61,861 nt of DNA from Sphingobacterium micropteri (GCF_014692515.1 NZ_JACOIK010000020.1:1-61861); one strand, 5' to 3'; counted from the stretch's first letter, positions 26,882-35,171 are shown. The notes: generated by a model from the sequence alone, not told the origin. Numbers and translations: made by a program.

Positions 26882-28990
26882 ATGGGATTAATGAGCTATT
26901 TGCGGAACCGAGCGGGGCTGGTAGTAACTGTCATTGGTTTAGCAATTATTGCGTTTTTATTGGGAGATATCATCAGCTATGGGACTCCCTTTTGGATGAA
27001 GAATCAAAATCAAGTGGGTAGCGTCAATGGAGAATCCATCGACTATCAAGTATTTAACGCACAGGTTGATCAAACAACTGCCATGTATCAACAACAGATG
27101 GGGGGGACTTCATCTCCTCAAATGCGTAATTATGCGGTACAGCAAGTTTGGAATCAATTTATCTCACAAGAGCTTTTAAAGCAAGAGATTGAGAAAATAG
27201 GGCTTTCCGTCGGACGGGATGAGTTAAACAGCTTGGTATCTGGTACCAATCCTTCTCCACAAATTGTACAAGCATTTACCAATCCACAAACAGGTGTATT
27301 TGATAAAACACAGTTGAATACGTTCCTTTCACAAATCAACAGTCAGGGGACACCGGAAATGCGTCAGCAATGGGAAATGCTTTTAGAAAACATCCGCAAT
27401 GAGCGTTTGAATGAAAAATATTCGAACTTATTGACCAACAGTGTATATGTTACATCGTTGGAAGCACAAGAAGAGTATAACCAACGCAATAAATTGGCAA
27501 ACTTTAAATATTTGATGCTGGATTATTCTTCGGTAAAAGATTCTGAAATCAAATTAACGGATGCTGATTACAAGGCTTATTATGACGCACACAAAAATAC
27601 ATTTGACAATCCAGAAGAAACTAGAACGATCGAATATGTATTGATTGATTCCAGAGCTACTGCTAACGATACAGCGGCAACTAAATCAGTTATCGAGCAA
27701 TTAAAATCAGAGTTGATAAATTCTACTACAGATTCTTTATTTGCTGCAGTCAATTCCGACACAAAATATCCGTTTGCTTATATCCGTAAAGGACAAGTAA
27801 GTCCAGCATTGGATTCGGTGATTTTCAATGCGCCTATTGGCACGACGGTAGGACCATTCTTATCTCAAGACAGATTTGAAGTTGCAAAGGTTGTAGATGC
27901 TAAATTCAGTCCGGATTCCGTAAAAGCTTCGCATATTCTATTGAATACAACCGCAGAAGGCGGTATTGATAAAGCACAAGCGAAAGCAGATTCTATCAAA
28001 AGATTGATTCAGCAAGGAGAAAGCTTCTCTGCTCTTGCTATACAATTCAGTTTGGATGAAGGCAGCAAAATAAACGGAGGTGATCTCGGTACTTTTCCGC
28101 GCGGACAGATGGTTCCCGAATTTGACGAGGCTGTATTTTCGGGAAAGGCTGGCGATGTCGTTATCGTTAATAGCCGTTTCGGAACACACATTATTCGTAT
28201 CGAAAAACAAATCGGCAACTCGAAAATTGTTAAAGCAGCTATTGTAGACAAGGTAATCAATAGTGGTAAAGCCACAACAGATGCTGCCTATGCAAAAGCA
28301 AACAACTTCTTTGGCGACGTAAATAGTAAAAATTTTGCAGAAGTTGCCAATAAACAAAGTACCACGGTACATAAAGCAGAGCGCGTAGTACCAATGGACA
28401 ATACATTTAATGGGGTAGAAGTTCCGAGAGATCTTGTGCGTTGGGCTTTTGAAGCTAAAGAAGGAGAAGTTTCCGAGCGGATATTTGATACCGAAGATAA
28501 TTTCATCATTGCGCGGGTGGTCAATATACAACCAAAAGGTACACTTTCGCTTGAAGCGGTGAAACCACAAATCGAAGCGCGCGTACGCAATGAAGTAAAA
28601 GCAAAAATGCTTACCGAAAAACTAAACAATGCGTTGAGTGGTGCATCCTCTATAGATCAAGTAGCTCAAAAACTAGAGAAAACAGCAGTCGATATTGAGA
28701 ATATCGTTATGGCCAACCCAGTGCTTCCAGGTATTGCGATGGAACCAGCGGTTGTAGGAACCGCATTCGGCTTGCAACCGAATAAGCTGTCTAAAGCCGT
28801 AAAAGGCGAGCAAGGCGTTTATGCAGTGCAAGTGACTGGTTTTGTTAACCCTGCCGAACTTGTTGCTAGTGATATGAATAATCAAAAGCAACAAATGCAA
28901 ACGTCAAAAGCACAGCGTTCCTGGGGAGCTATTTATCAAGCGCTCCAACACAAAGCCGATATTCATGACAATCGCATTAGATTCTATTAG
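26882..28990 (+). CDS. Membrane-anchored peptidyl-prolyl isomerase (PpiD/SurA-like)
   Basis: The 702-residue protein has one N-terminal transmembrane helix (LVVTVIGLAIIAFLLGDIIS), a SurA-N-like chaperone region (about residues 40-240, NGESIDYQVFNAQVDQ), and a parvulin domain (about 345-445) with ASHILLNTT, GESFSALAIQFSLDEGS, GGDLGTFPRGQMVPEFDEA and FGTHIIRIEKQ. A second, weaker parvulin-like region follows. The layout is that of PpiD, an inner-membrane foldase for outer-membrane proteins. It lies after lptC, in a run of envelope genes, and is followed by a clear terminator. Confidence 0.92.
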   Translation: MGLMSYLRNRAGLVVTVIGLAIIAFLLGDIISYGTPFWMKNQNQVGSVNGESIDYQVFNAQVDQTTAMYQQQMGGTSSPQMRNYAVQQVWNQFISQELLKQEIEKIGLSVGRDELNSLVSGTNPSPQIVQAFTNPQTGVFDKTQLNTFLSQINSQGTPEMRQQWEMLLENIRNERLNEKYSNLLTNSVYVTSLEAQEEYNQRNKLANFKYLMLDYSSVKDSEIKLTDADYKAYYDAHKNTFDNPEETRTIEYVLIDSRATANDTAATKSVIEQLKSELINSTTDSLFAAVNSDTKYPFAYIRKGQVSPALDSVIFNAPIGTTVGPFLSQDRFEVAKVVDAKFSPDSVKASHILLNTTAEGGIDKAQAKADSIKRLIQQGESFSALAIQFSLDEGSKINGGDLGTFPRGQMVPEFDEAVFSGKAGDVVIVNSRFGTHIIRIEKQIGNSKIVKAAIVDKVINSGKATTDAAYAKANNFFGDVNSKNFAEVANKQSTTVHKAERVVPMDNTFNGVEVPRDLVRWAFEAKEGEVSERIFDTEDNFIIARVVNIQPKGTLSLEAVKPQIEARVRNEVKAKMLTEKLNNALSGASSIDQVAQKLEKTAVDIENIVMANPVLPGIAMEPAVVGTAFGLQPNKLSKAVKGEQGVYAVQVTGFVNPAELVASDMNNQKQQMQTSKAQRSWGAIYQALQHKADIHDNRIRFY

Positions 28991-29010
28991 GATATAATAA
29001 GTAACTTTAT

Positions 29011-29042
29011 AGCCGGACATATTTTTGTCCGGCTTTTTGTTT
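29011..29042 (+). terminator. Rho-independent terminator after the foldase gene
   Basis: AGCCGGACA pairs with TGTCCGGCT around a short loop, and TTTTTG follows. It lies 20 bases after the foldase stop codon. Confidence 0.85.
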
Positions 29043-29050
29043 TGTATCGT

Positions 29051-29566
29051 ATGGACATTCAAGAAAACATCGTTAATAAGGTAGCCCAAAGTGGCCTAAT
29101 TACCATCGACTTGGCGCATTATGCACCCAAAGAAGAAATTGTGATATATGATATCAAGGACAATTTATTTCACGGGCTTATATTAAAGGAAAAAGATTTT
29201 CGAGCGTTTATTAAGGAACACGATTGGAGCCAATATCAAAACAAGCATATGGGTATTATTTGTTCAACAGATGCTATCGTCCCAACCTGGGCATACATGC
29301 TCCTCGCAAATAAGCTAGAGCCTTACGTGCTTTCTGTACATTTCGGCAATAAAGAAACAGTAGTGGACAATTTATTTAGCCAAGCATTGGACGAGATTGA
29401 CTTCGGTATCTATCAGGATGAACGTATCGTGGTGAAAGGATGTGGAGATATTTATGTACCAGAATCTGCTTTTATTAAATTTACACTTGGTTTAAGCAAA
29501 GTTGTCAAGAGCATTATGTATGGCGAGCCCTGCTCTACCGTACCGGTGTATAAGCGCAAAAGTTAA
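29051..29566 (+). CDS. DUF2480-family protein
   Basis: The 171-residue protein has no signal or membrane helix. Patterns such as GLITIDLAHYAPKEEIVIYD, DWSQYQNKHMGIICSTDAIV and PTWAYMLLANKLEPY identify DUF2480, a family found mainly in Bacteroidota and with no assigned function. The ATG at 29051 is chosen over an upstream TTG because that TTG lies within the terminator's T-run. Confidence 0.85.
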   Translation: MDIQENIVNKVAQSGLITIDLAHYAPKEEIVIYDIKDNLFHGLILKEKDFRAFIKEHDWSQYQNKHMGIICSTDAIVPTWAYMLLANKLEPYVLSVHFGNKETVVDNLFSQALDEIDFGIYQDERIVVKGCGDIYVPESAFIKFTLGLSKVVKSIMYGEPCSTVPVYKRKS

Positions 29567-29597
29567 ACTATTGTCGACTATCTTTGTCCATTACTAT

Positions 29598-30386
29598 ATG
29601 AGAAAAATTTACACGTTTATCGCGTTTTTCATTTGCGGCATAGGCTTGACCATCGGACAGACTTTACCATACTTGGCACAACCTACATACCAAGCTGGTG
29701 AAAACTTGACCTATAAATTAAAGTATGGGATCTTGTCTGTTGCGACGGGTACGTTAAAGGTGGAGAAATCGAAATTGCGATTCAGCAACCCTAACGCTTT
29801 TCACCTATCCGCCTTCGGCCAAACATCCGGGTTATTTGCTGTTTATAAAGTAAGAAACAAGTACGATTCCTATATAGACGGTGATAATTACCTGCCTTAT
29901 CTATATATAGAAGATATACATGAAGGCAGTTATACGCGTGAGGAATATGCTACTTTTGACCATCGAAATAAAAAAGTTTCGGGGAAGAAAGGTACATTCA
30001 CCAGCCCGACCTCGCAATTTTTCGATTTACTATCCGCTTATTATTTTTCCCGTAATTTGGATCTTTCTTCTCTTAAAAAAGGAGATTCATTTAAACTTAC
30101 GTATTTCTTAAACGATGAAGTCGCACAGTTGGGCATCAAATATATCGGTATTGAAAAAATCAAAACATCGTTGGGGGAATTGGAATGTATTAAATTTAGT
30201 CCCGAGATTACACCAGGTCGGATATTCCGAAAAGACAGCCAGCTTTTCTTATGGGTTACCAATGACGGCAACCGGATTCCGGTAAAGGCACAGGTAGAGA
30301 TTTTAGTGGGCACCGTGACGATGGAATTAGTGGATGCAAGTGGATTAAAGCATACACTTGGAAAACGCGTCAGTTATTCAAAATAA
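29598..30386 (+). CDS. DUF3108-family secreted protein
   Basis: From ATG 29598 the product is 262 residues, with a signal peptide (YTFIAFFICGIGLTIGQ) and the DUF3108 core: YQAGENLTYKLKYGILSVAT and KKGDSFKLTYFLNDEVAQLG, GELECIKFSPEITPG. These proteins are predicted periplasmic and beta-rich, with no known activity. An upstream extension to 29502 overlaps the DUF2480 gene and precedes the signal peptide, so it is rejected. It is five bases from the next gene. Confidence 0.82.
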   Translation: MRKIYTFIAFFICGIGLTIGQTLPYLAQPTYQAGENLTYKLKYGILSVATGTLKVEKSKLRFSNPNAFHLSAFGQTSGLFAVYKVRNKYDSYIDGDNYLPYLYIEDIHEGSYTREEYATFDHRNKKVSGKKGTFTSPTSQFFDLLSAYYFSRNLDLSSLKKGDSFKLTYFLNDEVAQLGIKYIGIEKIKTSLGELECIKFSPEITPGRIFRKDSQLFLWVTNDGNRIPVKAQVEILVGTVTMELVDASGLKHTLGKRVSYSK

Positions 30387-30391
30387 ACAAC

Positions 30392-30955
30392 ATGATTGAA
30401 GTAGGCAACGTATTAGTGCATGAGGATATCATTAAGAATGACTTTGTTTGTAATTTAAACAAATGTAAAGGCATCTGTTGCGTAGAGGGTGACGCAGGAG
30501 CACCCTTGAACGAAAACGAAACCGATATTCTCCGGGAAATCTACCCAAAAGTTAAGCCCTATATGACCGAAAAGGGCATCCAGGCTATCGAAGAACAAGG
30601 CACGCACGTTATTGATATGGACGGTGATCTAACGACCACCTGTGTGGATGGCAATAAGGAATGTGCTTATGTCACCTGGGATAATGGGATAACAAAATGT
30701 GCCATCGAAAAAGCATACGAACAAGGTGAAGTGAATTGGAAAAAGCCTATTTCCTGCCACCTTTACCCTATTCGTACCACACGTTATCCTGCGTTTGATG
30801 TTTTGCATTACGATCGTTGGCATATTTGTAGTGATGCATGTACATTCGGTAAAGAATTGGGCGTTCCGGTATATAAGTTTCTCAAAGAACCCCTCATTCG
30901 TGAATATGGCGAAGAATGGTACAAGGAATTAGAATTAGCTATCGACACTTTATAA
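30392..30955 (+). CDS. DUF3109-family cysteine-rich protein
   Basis: The 187-residue cytoplasmic protein has ten cysteines in conserved clusters: LNKCKGICCVEGDAG, TTCVDGNKECAYVTW, TKCAIEKAY, ISCHLYPIR and HICSDACTFG. This fits DUF3109, related to the YkgJ-type zinc or iron-sulfur binding proteins. No reaction is known. It follows the DUF3108 gene with a five-base gap, suggesting an operon. Confidence 0.85.
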   Translation: MIEVGNVLVHEDIIKNDFVCNLNKCKGICCVEGDAGAPLNENETDILREIYPKVKPYMTEKGIQAIEEQGTHVIDMDGDLTTTCVDGNKECAYVTWDNGITKCAIEKAYEQGEVNWKKPISCHLYPIRTTRYPAFDVLHYDRWHICSDACTFGKELGVPVYKFLKEPLIREYGEEWYKELELAIDTL

Positions 30956-31061
30956 GCTATTTATTATTTTCATTCGTGTTTGTGTTCATGCTACGTGGAT
31001 ATTTCTTATATTTATTGCAATTTTAACTGCTTAAAACGCCATGGTGATTTAGCCATTTTTC

Positions 31062-32033
31062 ATGCTGAAATTAAAAGATATACAAACCCCGATAGCACAG
31101 GAGCTAAAAGAATTTGAAAGTCGGTTTAAAGAATCGATGCACAGCGCTGTCCCGTTATTAAACCGCATTACGCAATATGTTTTGAAACAAAAAGGAAAAC
31201 AGATGCGTCCTATGTTTGTTTTTCTTTCGGCCGGATTATGTGGGAATATCAACGATTCTAGCTATCGGGCAGCTTCATTGGTTGAACTATTACATACGGC
31301 GTCCCTAATACATGACGATGTGGTGGATAACGCGAATGAACGTCGCGGGTTCTTCTCGGTCAATGCCTTATGGAAGAACAAAATAGCCGTATTGTTAGGT
31401 GATTTCTTGCTTTCAAAAGGCATGTCCCTTTCTGTTAAACATAATGAACTCGACTTGTTAAAGGTCATGTCTGACGCGGTAGAGGAAATGAGCGAGGGCG
31501 AGTTGCTACAAATAGAAAAAGCACGCAAACTAGATATTCAGGAAGAAGTATATTTTGAAATTATTCGTAAGAAAACAGCGTCTCTCATAGCTGCATGTTG
31601 CGCTTGCGGTGCTTCATCTGCAAAAGCGCCGCAAGAGACTGTCGATCGCCTACGTCTGTTTGGCGAAAAAGTAGGTATAGCCTTTCAAATAAAAGATGAC
31701 CTTTTTGATTTCGGCCTGGACGATGTTGGAAAACCTGTAGGGAATGACATTAAAGAAAAAAAGATGACCCTACCACTTATCTACGCCCTCAAAAACACGA
31801 GTTCTTCGGAGAAAAGGCGTATTATCAATTTGGTAAAAAACCACAGTGAAAACAAAGATAAGGTCACGGAGGTTATCACCTTTGTACGAAGTAGCGGCGG
31901 CATGGACTATGCACGGGAGAGAATGCTGCAGTACCAACAGGAAGCCTTTGCTATATTGTCTGCATTTCCAGATAACACCTACAAGGTTGCGCTGGAACAA
32001 TTAGTCAGGTTTACTACAGAAAGAAATAAATAG
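31062..32033 (+). CDS. Polyprenyl diphosphate synthase
   Basis: The 323-residue all-helical prenyltransferase has the first aspartate-rich motif in SLIHDDVVDNANERRG and the second in FQIKDDLFDFGLDDVGKPVGND, with the KGKQMRPMFVFLSAGL start region. It adds isopentenyl units to make long-chain diphosphates, probably for menaquinone side chains. The residues before the first motif, which set chain length, do not allow a firm product call. Confidence 0.92.
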   Translation: MLKLKDIQTPIAQELKEFESRFKESMHSAVPLLNRITQYVLKQKGKQMRPMFVFLSAGLCGNINDSSYRAASLVELLHTASLIHDDVVDNANERRGFFSVNALWKNKIAVLLGDFLLSKGMSLSVKHNELDLLKVMSDAVEEMSEGELLQIEKARKLDIQEEVYFEIIRKKTASLIAACCACGASSAKAPQETVDRLRLFGEKVGIAFQIKDDLFDFGLDDVGKPVGNDIKEKKMTLPLIYALKNTSSSEKRRIINLVKNHSENKDKVTEVITFVRSSGGMDYARERMLQYQQEAFAILSAFPDNTYKVALEQLVRFTTERNK

Positions 32034-32045
32034 AATCTACATCAT

Positions 32046-33092
32046 ATGAGTCACGAACTGTTATTTTTTGGAGGGTTTATTGTATTCATTGTCCTCATGC
32101 TCGCTATTGATTTAGGATTGTTCTCTAAGAGTGACAAGCCCGTATCATTTAAAGCAGCGGCTATTATGAGTGCCGTTTGGGTTTTCTTTGCCCTGGCATT
32201 CGGATTAATACTGTACATCTGGGGGAATGAGCTACACAATGTCCATGATTTCGCTCGACTGAAAGAGATCATTGCGAAGCATTATCACAACATTCGCATC
32301 AATGAGAACGATTTGGCCGCCAGTATTCAACTCTACAATAAGACGCTAAGTCTAGAATACCTTACGGGTTATGTCGTGGAATATGCCTTGTCGGTAGACA
32401 ATATCTTCGTTATGGTACTTCTATTTTCGTCTTTTGGTATACCAGAAAAATACTACCATAAGGTTTTGGTCTGGGGAATTATTGGTGCTATTGTCCTTCG
32501 CTGTATATTCATTTTTGTTGGAGCAGCACTAATTGCGAAATTTGGCTGGATACTTTATGTTTTCGGGGCTTTTTTGGTCTATACCGGAATCACAATGTAT
32601 ATCAATCGAAACAAGGAGGAAGAAGTCGATCCTCAAAATCACCCAGTAGTGAAATTTGCCTCTAAATACTTTAAGGTAACCCCTCGATTGGACGGTGGTC
32701 GTTTCTTCCATATAGAAAACGGTGTGAGATACATGACACCTTTGTTTTTAGTATTATTGGTTATCGAATTTACCGATTTAATTTTTGCGGTGGACTCTAT
32801 ACCGGCTATCTTTTCGGTAACAAAAGATCCTTATATTGTATTCTTCTCCAATATCTTCGCCGTCTTGGGATTGCGTTCGATGTTCTTCCTTTTGGTGAAT
32901 ATCATTGATAAATTCCATTACCTAAAAGTTGGGTTGGCATTTCTATTGATTTTCATTGGCGCAAAAATGCTACTGCACAGCTGGCTGGAAGAATTCGGTT
33001 TCCAAACAGTTCACTCCTTGATTATTATTATATCGATTTTAGCGATTAGTATAGTGGCGTCATTAGTGTTTCCGAAAAAAGAAGAGGTGTAA
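32046..33092 (+). CDS. TerC/Alx-family membrane transporter
   Basis: The 348-residue protein has about nine transmembrane helices and the two acidic repeats of the TerC family, EYALSVDNIFVMVLLFSSF and EFTDLIFAVDSIPAIFSVT. The long form with an N-terminal extension is the Alx type, linked to manganese export and alkaline response in other bacteria. It lies 12 bases after the prenyltransferase. Its stop codon is followed by the first hairpin of repeat copy A, which probably terminates its transcript. Confidence 0.9.
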   Translation: MSHELLFFGGFIVFIVLMLAIDLGLFSKSDKPVSFKAAAIMSAVWVFFALAFGLILYIWGNELHNVHDFARLKEIIAKHYHNIRINENDLAASIQLYNKTLSLEYLTGYVVEYALSVDNIFVMVLLFSSFGIPEKYYHKVLVWGIIGAIVLRCIFIFVGAALIAKFGWILYVFGAFLVYTGITMYINRNKEEEVDPQNHPVVKFASKYFKVTPRLDGGRFFHIENGVRYMTPLFLVLLVIEFTDLIFAVDSIPAIFSVTKDPYIVFFSNIFAVLGLRSMFFLLVNIIDKFHYLKVGLAFLLIFIGAKMLLHSWLEEFGFQTVHSLIIIISILAISIVASLVFPKKEEV

Positions 33093-33095
33093 TTT

Positions 33096-33455
33096 CTTCA
33101 TTTTTTTCCTTGATGAAAAAAACGAAGCAAAAAAAATCAAGGCTTGCAAGGTTCCGCTACCTTTACTTGTCTATTCCTAAACAGAATGGAACTCGCTATC
33201 GCTCAGACAACATTCTGTTTTTGACGGAATAGCCTGTGTAAAGCTGGCCGCGGAACAATGCGAGGCCGATTTAATCCGCATCACCGCTATTTATTATTGT
33301 CCACTTTGATTTACGCAATTGCCCCCCCTCCTTTAACCTTTAAGGTCGCATCCGGATGTTTGAGGTATGTAGAAACTCATCCTTAGCTCTATCCACTCCT
33401 CTCAAATATCCGCAGCGACGAGTTTTTTGCGTACTTTTTTGAGGTAAAAAAGTAC
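33096..33455 (+). repeat. Structured dispersed repeat, copy A
   Basis: This 360-base non-coding element contains five stem-loops. H1 (33096-33127): CTTC plus T-run against A-run plus GAAG. H2 (33151-33256) is a rod of nested stems: GTTCCGC, CTTTAC, CTATTCC and AACAGAATG pair in order with CATTCTGTT, GGAATAG, GTAAAG and GCGGAAC. H3 (33258-33281): ATGCG/CGCAT. H4 (33345-33419): GTCGC and GGATGTTTGAG pair with CTCAAATATCC and GCGAC, with loop motif AAACTCATCCTTAG. H5 (33431-33455): GTACTTTTTT/AAAAAAGTAC. H1 follows the terC stop; H5 precedes the stop of the leftward gene at 33463. Copy B lies at 34764 in the same orientation. No conserved reading frame is present. Confidence 0.85.
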
Positions 33456-33462
33456 ATAAAGA

Positions 33463-34740
33463 TCAATTAATAAAATCTCCTTGTTGGTTTACTGCTTTGA
33501 CATAAGGGTTAGCATACTTATCCATAATAATAGCAAATTGATAGCGGCTAACAAAAGCTTCTTCGTCAAAACTACCTTCAAATTTTAACCTTGCCGACCA
33601 TTCTTTCTCTATCTGCTGGCTTATTTCGTCTCCGCGGAGCCCAACGAATTTAATTAATGACAGAAAATCTTTCCATTGGAAATAGTCACCTTTATTATCT
33701 AAAAACCACAACTGACTACGGGAGTATAATCTATCGAAAATAGGTTCTACTTCTTTAAAACTGACATGTTCATCTTTTTGGAAACGAAAACTTTCATCTT
33801 TATGTAGATTTGGCAGTACACTTGCTAATCCAAAGCGTTGTAGCGCATAAAAATGTATATCACTGATCGGCACATCTTGATAGGGTAAAATACGAGCTTT
33901 ATATGTCATTAATTCGGTTTGTAACTTTCGAACGTCCACCTTATCCGCAGAAGTTTTAAAAAATGCTAAGTAAGCTGCCGTCGCGCCAACAGCTTGCCCC
34001 ACGGCAGCACGAAAAGGGCTTAACGCAAGATCGTCCTGGAGCAACTCCGCTACTCCTCTAAAATCAAAAAAACCTTCTTTTTCTCCGGCAAAAATATTTT
34101 CTAGTTGTACACTATATAGACTATCACCGATTTCTCCTGCGGCCACTAATGTACGTACTTGGGCCAAAGATAATGTACCGAGCGGTTGCATTGGTGTGAT
34201 ATTATTATCCCAAGATATAGCCGCTAATTTGGATAGCGCTTGTTGCTGGGATGCATCGACTATACACCTTATCACATGCTTATGTTTACTAGATACCTGT
34301 ACCTCCCAATCGCGTTTCCGTCGCTTGATGGACAATACATCTTCTCCCCTTATTACCGTTAATTGAGGTAGCTTTCGCAATATTTTCTCTACCGCATTCT
34401 GAAATAGCCGAGGATTCATTTCTCGTTTGACAACCGTCGCCAGTGAATCATCCGGGGATTTCGCAAGTGCCATTTCCATCAAGATCTCCATCCAAATCCC
34501 ACCATCCGTATGCGTCATGCTCTCTATCTGTATCTGTCCACCCGAAAATTCAGGCATCAGTTGTTCTCCATCCACCAGCCATATTGTCGGAACACTCGAT
34601 TTAGCACTCTGCACGGCCACCGAGAACGCTAACAGATCCGACCCGTATACGAGAACTTGGGGTTTCTTTGCTTTTTGCCCAAAACAGGGTTGTGCAACGA
34701 TCAATAATAAAAGAAAGATATTGCTTATGAGATATTTCAT
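33463..34740 (-). CDS. Degenerate FAD-oxidoreductase-like secreted protein
   Basis: The 425-residue protein has a signal peptide (MKYLISNIFLLLLIVAQPCF, cleavage near GQ). The N-terminal part resembles FAD-dependent oxidoreductases of the FAD_oxidored type, but the dinucleotide loop, normally GxGxxG, reads VLVYGSDLLAFSVA, with only one of the glycines. Other expected parts are recognisable: IWLVDGEQLMPEFSGGQIQI, CIVDASQQQALSKLA and GAVGQAVGATAAYLAF-like helix AAVGQAVGATAAYLAFF. The C-terminal 110 residues resemble an S-layer-homology-like module (ISDIHFYALQRFGLASVLP). A longer frame to 34941 is translated repeat sequence and is rejected. The gene is enclosed by two direct repeats. FAD binding is doubtful. 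Confidence 0.7.
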   Translation of the reverse strand: MKYLISNIFLLLLIVAQPCFGQKAKKPQVLVYGSDLLAFSVAVQSAKSSVPTIWLVDGEQLMPEFSGGQIQIESMTHTDGGIWMEILMEMALAKSPDDSLATVVKREMNPRLFQNAVEKILRKLPQLTVIRGEDVLSIKRRKRDWEVQVSSKHKHVIRCIVDASQQQALSKLAAISWDNNITPMQPLGTLSLAQVRTLVAAGEIGDSLYSVQLENIFAGEKEGFFDFRGVAELLQDDLALSPFRAAVGQAVGATAAYLAFFKTSADKVDVRKLQTELMTYKARILPYQDVPISDIHFYALQRFGLASVLPNLHKDESFRFQKDEHVSFKEVEPIFDRLYSRSQLWFLDNKGDYFQWKDFLSLIKFVGLRGDEISQQIEKEWSARLKFEGSFDEEAFVSRYQFAIIMDKYANPYVKAVNQQGDFIN

Positions 34741-34743
34741 ATT

Positions 34744-34751
34744 CGAAAATA
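34744..34751 (-). promoter_or_regulatory. Near-match -7 box for the FAD-like gene
   Basis: The minus strand reads TATTTTCG, one base off TAnnTTTG, ending three bases before the ATG at 34740. It would give a transcript with almost no leader. Weak evidence. Confidence 0.25.
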
Positions 34752-34763
34752 CAGAATTTTCTT

Positions 34764-35159
34764 CTTCTTTTCCCATTGATGGAAAAGAAGCAAAAGATCT
34801 AGGCTTGCAAGGTTCCGCTATCTTTACTTGTCTATTCCTAAACAGAATGAAACTCCCTTCGGTCAAACAGCATTCTGTTTTTAACGGAATAGCCAGCGTA
34901 AAGTTGGCCGCGGAACAATGCGAGGCCGATTTAGTCCGCATCCCCGCTAGTCATTATTGATCGCGTTAGCTCCCGCTATTCCCCTTCTTTGGAGGGGTGC
35001 CCGTTTAACGGGCGGGGTGGTCACTTTGCCCTATCCCATCCTTAACACTTAATGTCGCATCCGGATGTTTTACGACTGTACAAACTCATCCTTAGTACTA
35101 TCCCTAATGTAAAACATTCGAAGCGACGAGGTTTTGCTTCTTTTTACGGGAAAAAGAAG
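34764..35159 (+). repeat. Structured dispersed repeat, copy B
   Basis: Second copy of the element at 33096, same orientation, about 1.66 kb downstream. Its stems match copy A in position but several differ in sequence while still pairing: H1 (34764-34790) CTTCTTTTCC/GGAAAAGAAG; H2 rod (34812-34916) with the same four stems; H3 ATGCG/CGCAT; H4 (35054-35127) GTCGC plus GGATGTTTTAC against GTAAAACATTC plus GCGAC, with the same loop motif AAACTCATCCTTAG at 35082-35095; H5 (35137-35159) CTTCTTTTT/AAAAAGAAG. It carries about 45 extra bases (34981-35022) with two small palindromes. It lies between the FAD-like gene and glnS. Confidence 0.85.
34981..35022. repeat. REP-like double palindrome inside repeat copy B
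   Basis: Two adjacent small hairpins, CCCCT/AGGGG (34981-34997) and GCCCG/CGGGC (34999-35013), are followed by GGGGTGGTCAC. This short GC-rich unit is absent from copy A at the same place, where only CCCCCCTCC is found, so it was gained by B or lost from A. Such short palindromes are common dispersed elements in bacterial genomes. Confidence 0.55.
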
Positions 35160-35171
35160 ACAAAAAAAAAG

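Noticed and set aside
29502..29597. Upstream start for the DUF3108 gene
   Set aside because: It overlaps the DUF2480 gene and would bury the signal peptide.
33096..33455. Known transposon with its own transposase in the repeat
   Set aside because: No frame in either copy encodes a transposase; the element can only be non-autonomous if mobile.
34741..34941. N-terminal extension of the FAD-like protein by 67 residues
   Set aside because: It translates repeat copy B, and the signal peptide at 34740 gives a much better start.
33096..35159. CRISPR array, because of repeated blocks
   Set aside because: There are only two long copies separated by a gene, with no short regularly spaced units and no cas genes.
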